This document shows, piece by piece, positions 1 through 5,040 of a stretch of DNA of 5,040 bases. The stretch spans positions 1 through 5,040 of the forward strand of contig CANBWF010000091.1 of assembly GCA_947373075.1 (NCBI GenBank), given 5' to 3'. This DNA comes from Actinomycetota bacterium (GTDB taxonomy: Bacteria > Actinomycetota > Actinomycetes > S36-B12 > UBA5976). Both the position numbers and the translations under genes were made by a program. Numbering within the stretch: the stretch's first letter is position 1; every line of letters starts with the position of its first letter. Under the pieces are notes generated by a model. It made no database searches and was not told the DNA's origin. It saw only the letters and a list, made by a program, of their open reading frames with translations.

Positions 1-791
1 TCAATTTGCTGGCCATATAGCTTTAAATCGGTGCGATCTAGCACATAAGCCTCAACTCGACGGGTTACCACATCAGCAAAAGTAGGGTTTGTGCCGATGC
101 TTATGGCTGCCGGTAAGACTTCGTCGTCAGTAGTGAGTAAGCCCGAATAAACACCATCGGCAGGAATTACCAGCCCAGGCGCAACGGACAGGTTGGCTGT
201 CGGGAAGCCAAGTTCGCGGCCACGTTGATCGCCGTAAATGACTTCTCCGCTAAGACGATGCGGACGTCCAAGTAGTTTGCGAGCAGATTCAACATCGCCA
301 CTCAAAATTTCCTTGCGAATTCGGGTGGACGACCAAGCGGAAGTATCACCCTTGAGTGAAACCACTTCAACCTCGAAACCAAACTTGGTGGCAAGTGCCT
401 CCAAAACCGAAACATCACCTGATGCTTTGTTGCCGAATCTAAAGTTACTGCCGACAACAATCACATCAGCTTCGAGTTGGGTGACCAAGATTTCATCCAC
501 AAATTCATCCGGAGTCAGTCGACGCAAATTGTCGTTGAACTCCAAAAATTCAACAGCGTCCACTCCAGCGGCCTTGAGTAATTTTGCTCGGTAAGTCGGC
601 AGGGTAAGTAATCCAAGAAATTCAGCAGCTCGTAATACTGACGCTGGATGTGGATCGAAGGAAGCGGCTACCAATCGCGCTCCCCTGTCATCAGCAATTC
701 GTCGTGCTTCACCCAGTAAAGCTAAATGACCTTGATGCACTCCATCGAATACACCAACAGTTACGACGACTGGCTTCTTACTAGTTGGCAT
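1..791 (-). CDS. ribF: Bifunctional riboflavin kinase / FMN adenylyltransferase (FAD synthetase), 3' end cut by window edge
   Basis: This cytoplasmic enzyme phosphorylates riboflavin to FMN and then adenylylates FMN to FAD. Translating the minus strand from ATG at 791-789 gives 263 complete codons, open to the left edge; RibF is usually about 300-330 residues, so roughly the last 50 are missing. The N-terminal nucleotidyltransferase domain shows GVFDGVHQGH (13-22, the HxGH-type nucleotide site), FDPHP (45-49), VGSNFRFG (113-120) and SSTRIR (154-159). The flavokinase domain starts near residue 175 and shows GFPTAN (195-200, the PTAN motif), GVYSG (213-217), IGTNPTF (232-238) and VEAYVLD (246-252). 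The visible part ends in LYGQQI, as expected before the C-terminal helices. The start is firm: an in-frame TGA lies at 822-824, with no other start codon between. The ATG shares one base with the truB stop (TAATG) and has no visible Shine-Dalgarno, so translation probably depends on termination of truB. The protein begins only a few residues before the nucleotidyltransferase strand, lacking the longer N-terminal lead that I recall in many actinobacterial RibF proteins. Confidence 0.96.
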   Translation of the reverse strand, partial: MPTSKKPVVVTVGVFDGVHQGHLALLGEARRIADDRGARLVAASFDPHPASVLRAAEFLGLLTLPTYRAKLLKAAGVDAVEFLEFNDNLRRLTPDEFVDEILVTQLEADVIVVGSNFRFGNKASGDVSVLEALATKFGFEVEVVSLKGDTSAWSSTRIRKEILSGDVESARKLLGRPHRLSGEVIYGDQRGRELGFPTANLSVAPGLVIPADGVYSGLLTTDDEVLPAAISIGTNPTFADVVTRRVEAYVLDRTDLKLYGQQI

Positions 792-1654
792 TAAACAAAC
801 ACCACTAGCGGCACGAGTTCTTCATTTTTCACTTCACACAGCGAAACCGCATTTCCATCAGCGCCTAATACGCCAACTGTTCCGCTGGCAGAAGTAGGAG
901 CTGGGACACGAACTCCATGCAGAGCCTTTACGGTTTGCTCTTCATCTATCTGTACGCAATCAAAAACTTGGCGAATTGCGCTGGTTATGTCGATCACCTG
1001 TGGCTGATCTTCAAGCTCTTCCAAAGATTTCATTGATGAGAACGCACCACTGCGAGTTCGGCGAAGCGCAGTTAAATGCCCGCCAACTTCCAGTGCTGCG
1101 CCAAGATCGCGAGCGATAGCTCGGATGTAAGTACCAACACTGCAAACAACTCGAACTTCAATATCTATGGCATCTAAATCTGGATGATCGGTTATTGAAA
1201 GCACTTCGCAGTCGTGAATTGTTACTTCGCGAGCTGGAAGTTCAACTTCCTCACCTGCGCGTACTCGGGCATACGCTCGTTTTCCGTCAACCTGAATTGC
1301 ACTGACTGCGCTCGGGCGCTGTTGAATGTGGCCACGAAATTCTCGAAGTGCTTCGTAAATGTCTGCTTGAGTAATTTGCCGAGTTGTGGACTGTGAAATC
1401 ACTTCGCCTTGTGCGTCATCTGTAGTAGTTGCCGAACCTAAGCGGATCGTTCCCAAATACTCTTTGTCGCTCTGAGTTAGGTAGCCAAGAAGACGAGTAG
1501 CTCTGCCAACACCAATTACTAACATTCCGGTAGCCATTGGGTCCAGCGTGCCAGCATGCCCAACTTTGCGAGTGTTAAAGATTCGACGCATTTTGCGCAC
1601 AACATCGTGTGATGTTGGACCCTCAGGTTTGTCGACTAATACGATGCCGTCCAC
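791..1654 (-). CDS. truB: tRNA pseudouridine(55) synthase TruB
   Basis: TruB isomerises U55 in the T-psi-C loop of elongator tRNAs to pseudouridine and can act as a tRNA folding chaperone. The 287-residue product has normal family length. Visible motifs are VDKPEGPTSHDVV (7-19), the catalytic motif HAGTLDPMATG (33-43) with D38 as the expected nucleophile, KEY followed by LGTIRLG (64-73) with the active-site tyrosine Y66, VGTYIRAIARDLG (173-185) with R178 and D183, and HLTALRRTRSG (193-203). The region after about 215 fits a small C-terminal RNA-binding (PUA-like or TruB_C) domain and is less conserved. The start is GTG at 1654-1652: the upstream in-frame stop is TAG at 1673-1675, and none of the codons between can start translation. 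It lies 7 nt after the stop of the DHH phosphoesterase gene; a weak AGG at 1661-1663 overlaps that stop, suggesting coupling. The TAA stop at 791-793 overlaps the ribF ATG by one base. Confidence 0.97.
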   Translation of the reverse strand: MDGIVLVDKPEGPTSHDVVRKMRRIFNTRKVGHAGTLDPMATGMLVIGVGRATRLLGYLTQSDKEYLGTIRLGSATTTDDAQGEVISQSTTRQITQADIYEALREFRGHIQQRPSAVSAIQVDGKRAYARVRAGEEVELPAREVTIHDCEVLSITDHPDLDAIDIEVRVVCSVGTYIRAIARDLGAALEVGGHLTALRRTRSGAFSSMKSLEELEDQPQVIDITSAIRQVFDCVQIDEEQTVKALHGVRVPAPTSASGTVGVLGADGNAVSLCEVKNEELVPLVVFV

Positions 1655-1661
1655 CTCGCAC

Positions 1662-2642
1662 CTAAGCTTTCGCTAGTGCTTCTTGAAGTTCGACAATCAT
1701 TTGCTCAAGGTCCGCATGGCCCGTGTACCCAGCGGCATGGCTATGTCCGCCGCCACCAAGTTCAGTTGCAACAGCGCCAACATCAATCGTCGTCTTACTG
1801 CGAAGTGAACCTTTCCAAATACCGTCATCACCTTGTTTGAAAATGGCCGAAACTTCAGCCTCAGCTGTTCGACGAAGAACATCGATCACTCGTTCCATCG
1901 CCAATTCAGTTAAGCCATAGCGTTGATTAAGTGATATCGAGGTGAAAACTAAACCTTTGCCACCGATTGCATCCGGTATCAGCTGGGCGCGACCGATAGC
2001 ATCACCGAGCATCTGAATTGCCGAAAATGATTCAGTATCGAATAGTTCCAGTGAAAGTTTTGCGTGATCAATCCCTGCTTCAAACAATCTAGAAGCAATC
2101 TGCATTGTGTATGCAGTTGTTGAGTTATATCGGAAAGATCCAGTGTCTGTGGCTAAGCCCGCATAAATTGCTGATGCAATCTCTGGATTCAATTCAACTT
2201 TGAGTAGATCAATAAGTTCTAAAGCGAGCTCTGCAGTTGCAGCAGCATCAGGATCAACCAAATGTAGTTTGCCAAATCCAGTGAACGAAGGATGGTGATC
2301 AATTGCAATCGAGTTTTCAGCAGAAACAAGAGTCTCTTCAAGTACACCTAGTCGTTCGTGCGAAGAAGTGTCGCACGAAATAACCAAGTCGACTGGCGTC
2401 AAATCTTCAGGGGCAACAACCATGTGCTTACCTGGCAGAATCTGCAAAGACGCCGGCACTGTAAAGCCAGGCTCGCCTACCGACACTTGCACTTTCTTGT
2501 TCAATGATTCAAGAGCTAAACCGATTGCCAAAGCCGAACCCAATGCATCAGCATCAGGCGAAACATGGGCAATCAACAGCACAGACTCCGCTTTTTCAAT
2601 TAGCTCAACTGCGCCCGTCCAGTCTTGATCAAATTCAATCAT
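1662..2642 (-). CDS. nrnA: DHH/DHHA1 phosphoesterase of the NrnA/CnpB type (oligoribonuclease / pAp or c-di-AMP phosphodiesterase)
   Basis: The 326-residue product has the two-domain layout of NrnA-type enzymes, which use paired Mn2+ ions to remove nucleotides from very short RNAs and to dephosphorylate pAp. The mycobacterial homologue at the equivalent locus (CnpB, Rv2837c) also acts on c-di-AMP and pApA. All metal-binding motifs of the DHH domain are visible: HVSPDADALGS (26-36; H26, D30, D32), CDTSSHERLG (90-99; D91), IDHHPSF (114-120; D115, H116, H117) and ATDTGSFRY (164-172; D166). The C-terminal DHHA1 domain carries GGGGHSHAAG (296-305), the substrate-binding glycine/histidine loop. No residue needed for catalysis appears missing. 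ATG at 2642-2640 is 2 nt beyond the rbfA stop; a weak GAG at 2648-2650 is the only Shine-Dalgarno candidate, so coupling to rbfA is likely. The stop is TAG. Family assignment is firm; the preferred substrate (nanoRNA, pAp, c-di-AMP or pApA) cannot be read from sequence, so the symbol is a family label. Confidence 0.93.
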   Translation of the reverse strand: MIEFDQDWTGAVELIEKAESVLLIAHVSPDADALGSALAIGLALESLNKKVQVSVGEPGFTVPASLQILPGKHMVVAPEDLTPVDLVISCDTSSHERLGVLEETLVSAENSIAIDHHPSFTGFGKLHLVDPDAAATAELALELIDLLKVELNPEIASAIYAGLATDTGSFRYNSTTAYTMQIASRLFEAGIDHAKLSLELFDTESFSAIQMLGDAIGRAQLIPDAIGGKGLVFTSISLNQRYGLTELAMERVIDVLRRTAEAEVSAIFKQGDDGIWKGSLRSKTTIDVGAVATELGGGGHSHAAGYTGHADLEQMIVELQEALAKA

Positions 2643-2644
2643 TA

Positions 2645-3082
2645 CTACTCAGATCCCTGCGCGTCTTCATTTGAACGATAAGGATCAGCATCGCCAGCAA
2701 ATGTTGCGGTTGCAGCCTGTGCGCTTATCTGTGCGTCAGCTTGCTTAGCCTCACGAAGTAAGTCATCAATTGCTCGCACATTTTCTGGTAGCGCATCCCG
2801 AATAAATTCAACAGTTGGCGTGAATTTGATTCCCGTGCGCTTACCAATTTCGCTACGCACTAAGCCTCTTGATGATTCAAGCGCAGCGGCGGTTTCAATC
2901 GCTTCTTCTTCAGTGCCAAAAACCGTGTAGAAAACTGTTGCATCGCGTAAATCAGGTGACAAACGCGCGGCAGTCACCGTAATGAAACCAAGCCGAGGAT
3001 CTTTGATTTTGAGTTCCAAAGTTTCGGCAACAATTTCTTGAATGCGCTCGCCGAGTCGGCGGGCACGCGCTGCATCAACCAT
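2645..3082 (-). CDS. rbfA: 30S ribosome-binding factor RbfA
   Basis: RbfA is a small KH-fold protein that binds immature 30S subunits near the 16S rRNA 5' region and is needed for late 30S maturation and cold adaptation. The 145-residue product begins with the conserved helix RARRLGERIQEIVAETL (6-22), followed by KDPRLGFITVT (28-37) and LSPDLRDATVFYTV (41-54), then the KH helices around SRGLVRSEIGKRTGIKFTP (71-89) and VEFIRD (91-96). The tail includes AGDADPYR (129-136), a stretch I recall from actinobacterial RbfA. ATG at 3082-3080 has a strong Shine-Dalgarno (AAAGGAG) 6 nt upstream, the best ribosome binding site in the window. It follows infB by 41 nt, much of which belongs to a terminator-like hairpin. 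Many actinobacteria carry a small DUF503/YlxP gene between infB and rbfA; none fits here. The stop is TAG, 2 nt before the next gene. Confidence 0.96.
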   Translation of the reverse strand: MVDAARARRLGERIQEIVAETLELKIKDPRLGFITVTAARLSPDLRDATVFYTVFGTEEEAIETAAALESSRGLVRSEIGKRTGIKFTPTVEFIRDALPENVRAIDDLLREAKQADAQISAQAATATFAGDADPYRSNEDAQGSE

Positions 3083-3088
3083 GATTTT

Positions 3089-3095
3089 CTCCTTT
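3089..3095 (-). promoter_or_regulatory. Shine-Dalgarno sequence of rbfA
   Basis: On the minus strand the bases read AAAGGAG, with 6 nt between them and the rbfA ATG (3082-3080). This is close to the ideal anti-16S match and spacing. The other gene starts in the window have only weak or no matches, so rbfA looks like an independently initiating translation unit within the operon. Confidence 0.85.
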
Positions 3096-3107
3096 AACTT
3101 CGTTGCT

Positions 3108-3141
3108 GAAAAAGACTCTCGAATTAATCGAGAGCTTTTTC
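3108..3141 (-). terminator. Hairpin with U-tract overlapping the infB stop codon (intrinsic terminator or intra-operon attenuator)
   Basis: Read on the minus strand, GAAAAAGCTCTCGA (3141-3128), loop TTAAT (3127-3123), TCGAGAG (3122-3116), one bulged T (3115) and CTTTTTC (3114-3108) form a 14-bp stem with a 5-nt loop. The core is 7 bp, CTCTCGA/TCGAGAG; the outer 7 bp pair A5 with T5, as in a bidirectional intrinsic terminator. The infB stop codon (TAA, 3126-3124) sits in the loop, and the last five sense codons form the upstream arm. It lies inside an otherwise tight operon with no visible promoter between it and rbfA. It may be a partial terminator that sets the infB to rbfA ratio, or a processing or stabilising structure. 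The core stem is short with moderate GC, so efficiency is uncertain. The structure is seen directly; the function is inferred. Confidence 0.6.
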
Positions 3142-5040
3142 CCGCATTTCGTAGCTAACGATTACATCGCCAACTTTGATGTCGTTGAATGATCCAAGAC
3201 CGATACCACACTCGAAGCCTTCTTTAACTTCAGTTGCATCATCCTTGAAGCGACGCAACGTCTCAACAGTTAGATCCTGGTGAACGATAGTTCCATCACG
3301 CATCAAACGCGCTTTAGCCTTGCGCTTGATTAAGCCGTCCTTGACCATGCAACCGGCAATATTTCCGAACTTGCTTGAGCGGTAAACCTCGCGGATTTCT
3401 GCACTACCCAATTCAACTTCTTCGTACTCTGCCTTACGCATGCCCTTAAGCGATGATTCAATGTCGTCGATCACTGCGTAAATAACGTTGTAGAAACGAA
3501 TCTCAACATCTTCACGATCAGCCAGTTCACGAGTCTTGCCTTCAGGACGAACGTTGAAGCCGATAATTAATGCATCAGATGCAGCAGCGAGCGTGACATC
3601 GTTTTCGGTGATCGCACCAACACCGCGGTGAATAACGCGAAGTGATACGTTCTCGTCGCCAATGTCGAGTGCTAACAATGCATCTTCGAGTGCTTCAACC
3701 GAACCAGAAACGTCACCCTTGATGATGATCTTAAGTTCAGCGATTTCACCCTTTTCAAGGCTACGAAGCACATCGTCCAAAGTATGACGCTTGCGACGCT
3801 TAGCAAGTTCAGCATTTCGCTCACGTGCCTGACGCGACTGCGCAATCTGACGCGCAGTACGGTCTTCGTCAACAACTAGGAATGAGTCACCGGCGCGTGG
3901 CACAGCGGTCAAACCAAGTACCTGAACAGCGCGAGCTGGACCAGCGAATTCAACAACATTGCCATCTTCATCAAGCAAAGCACGAACACGGCCATAAGCG
4001 TCACCAACAACGATTGATGCACCTGGCTTTAGTGTTCCGCGCTGAACAAGAACTGTGGCAACCGGACCACGGCCGCGGTCAAGATGCGCTTCGATAGCAA
4101 CACCCTGCGCATCCTGAGTTGGGTTGGCACGAAGATCAAGACCAGCATCAGCCGTAAGCAACACTGAATCGATAAGTTCATCGATGTTCAACAGGCTCTT
4201 TGCAGAGACGTCAACGAAAATCGTGTTGCCGCCGTACTCTTCTGGAACTAAACCGTATTCAGTTAACTGACCGCGAACCTTAGTAGAGTCAGCGCCCTCT
4301 TTATCGATCTTGTTCACAGCTACAACGATTGGCACACCAGCGGCCTGAGCGTGGTTAAGCGCTTCAACAGTCTGTGGCTTCACACCGTCGTCAGCTGCAA
4401 CAACCAAGATTGCAATGTCAGTTACCTGAGCACCACGAGCACGCATAGCCGTGAAGGCTTCGTGACCTGGTGTATCGATGAATGTGATTGCTCGGTCGAT
4501 ACCTTCATGCATGTGATGGATTTGGTAAGCACCAATGTGCTGAGTAATACCACCAGCTTCGCGCTCGATCACATTTGTCTGACGGATTGCATCAAGCAAA
4601 CGGGTTTTACCATGATCAACGTGACCCATAACGGTAACAACTGGTGGACGAATCTCTAGAGTTTCGTCGCCACCTTCGTGACCGAATTCAAGATCGAATG
4701 ACTCAAGAAGTTCGCGATCTTCATCCTCTGGGGAAATCACCTGCACGTCATAGTTAAGTTCGGCACCAAGTAACGCCAAGGTGTCTTCATCAACTGACTG
4801 AGTCGCAGTCATCATCGCACCAAGCTTGAATAGCAACTGAACTAACGCTGCTGGCTCGGTGCCAATCTTTTCTGCAAAGTCAGTAAGTGAACATCCGCGT
4901 GGCATTCGTAACTGCTGACCCTGACCCATTGGCAGCGTTACGCCACCAATAGAAGGTGCAATCATGTTGTCGAATTCTTGACGCTTCGCGCGCTTTGACT
5001 TACGACCCTTTGACGGACGACTACCCGACTTACCAAATGC
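3124..5040 (-). CDS. infB: Translation initiation factor IF-2, 5' end cut by window edge
   Basis: IF2 is the GTPase that brings fMet-tRNA to the 30S P site and promotes 50S joining. The frame is open to the right edge: 638 codons plus a TAA stop are visible. The ATG at 4965-4963 is not the true start, because the 25 codons before it encode the conserved basic linker ending SKRAKRQEFDN; the start and the long N-terminal region lie outside. Numbering from that internal Met: IF2N domain about 19-75; G1 GHVDHGKT (114-121); G2 GGITQHIG (138-145); G3 DTPGHEAF (164-171); G4 NKID (218-221); G5 SAK (254-256); domain II about 285-370; linker helix about 372-400; domain III and its following helix from about 403; C1 and C2 after about 505. 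C2, which binds fMet-tRNA, has FGNIAGCMVKDG (533-544) and EGFECGIGL (582-590), both with the conserved cysteine. All GTPase motifs are intact. The last codons form part of a terminator-like hairpin. Confidence 0.98.
   Translation of the reverse strand, partial: AFGKSGSRPSKGRKSKRAKRQEFDNMIAPSIGGVTLPMGQGQQLRMPRGCSLTDFAEKIGTEPAALVQLLFKLGAMMTATQSVDEDTLALLGAELNYDVQVISPEDEDRELLESFDLEFGHEGGDETLEIRPPVVTVMGHVDHGKTRLLDAIRQTNVIEREAGGITQHIGAYQIHHMHEGIDRAITFIDTPGHEAFTAMRARGAQVTDIAILVVAADDGVKPQTVEALNHAQAAGVPIVVAVNKIDKEGADSTKVRGQLTEYGLVPEEYGGNTIFVDVSAKSLLNIDELIDSVLLTADAGLDLRANPTQDAQGVAIEAHLDRGRGPVATVLVQRGTLKPGASIVVGDAYGRVRALLDEDGNVVEFAGPARAVQVLGLTAVPRAGDSFLVVDEDRTARQIAQSRQARERNAELAKRRKRHTLDDVLRSLEKGEIAELKIIIKGDVSGSVEALEDALLALDIGDENVSLRVIHRGVGAITENDVTLAAASDALIIGFNVRPEGKTRELADREDVEIRFYNVIYAVIDDIESSLKGMRKAEYEEVELGSAEIREVYRSSKFGNIAGCMVKDGLIKRKAKARLMRDGTIVHQDLTVETLRRFKDDATEVKEGFECGIGLGSFNDIKVGDVIVSYEMREKALD

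Noticed and set aside
238..594. Plus-strand open frame of 118 codons
   Set aside because: It lies wholly antisense to ribF. Its Ser/Thr/Pro-rich translation has no recognisable domain and looks like a shadow of the real frame.
1659..1661. Alternative GTG upstream of truB
   Set aside because: It is 7 nt from the chosen GTG and therefore out of frame with TruB.
1697..1920. Overlapping short open frames on both strands within the DHHA1 region
   Set aside because: Both run through the well-conserved end of the DHH phosphoesterase gene in other frames and show no motif or ribosome binding site.
2368..2628. Plus-strand open frame of 86 codons
   Set aside because: It is antisense to the DHH domain, with low-complexity Ser/Thr/Ala translation and no supporting signal.
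3825..4097. Plus-strand open frame of 90 codons, rich in Gln and His
   Set aside because: It is antisense to IF2 domain II and the linker helix; its unusual composition is the complement of the Arg/Ala/Leu codons there.
4351..4659. Plus-strand open frame of 102 codons over infB
   Set aside because: It is antisense to the IF2 G domain, whose conservation explains the sequence. The translation shows no domain.
4963..4965. ATG as the start of infB
   Set aside because: The frame continues upstream to the window edge through the conserved basic linker ending SKRAKRQEFDN, so this Met is internal.

Overview
The window is a compact, one-directional housekeeping operon on the minus strand. In transcription order (right to left) it holds infB (5' end off the right edge), rbfA, a DHH/DHHA1 phosphoesterase of the NrnA/CnpB type, truB, and ribF (3' end off the left edge). 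No base stretch longer than 41 nt lies outside a gene. I see no mobile element, CRISPR array, tRNA or rRNA. I found no previously undescribed system.

The order infB-rbfA-DHH phosphoesterase-truB-ribF and the protein details point to an actinobacterium. The supporting details are the SKRAKRQEFDNM linker and GHVDHGKTRLLD P-loop in IF2, and the DADPYR tail of RbfA. GC content is moderate (roughly 45-50% by eye), low for that phylum, which would fit a streamlined freshwater lineage such as Nanopelagicales (acI). The lineage is an inference; I could not run a search.

Layout: 3124-5040 infB (IF2N, G domain, domains II, III, C1 and C2); 3083-3123 a short gap with a strong Shine-Dalgarno for rbfA and most of a terminator-like hairpin that also swallows the infB stop codon; 2645-3082 rbfA; 1662-2642 nrnA-like; 791-1654 truB (GTG start); 1-791 ribF, starting in a TAATG overlap with truB.

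The first two products serve translation initiation and 30S maturation, and TruB modifies tRNA. The DHH enzyme degrades short RNA or cyclic-dinucleotide products. RibF makes FMN and FAD. Junctions downstream of rbfA are 2 nt, 7 nt and a 1-nt overlap, implying translational coupling. The infB-rbfA junction is the only one with real spacing, a good ribosome binding site and a hairpin, so it is the likeliest control point.
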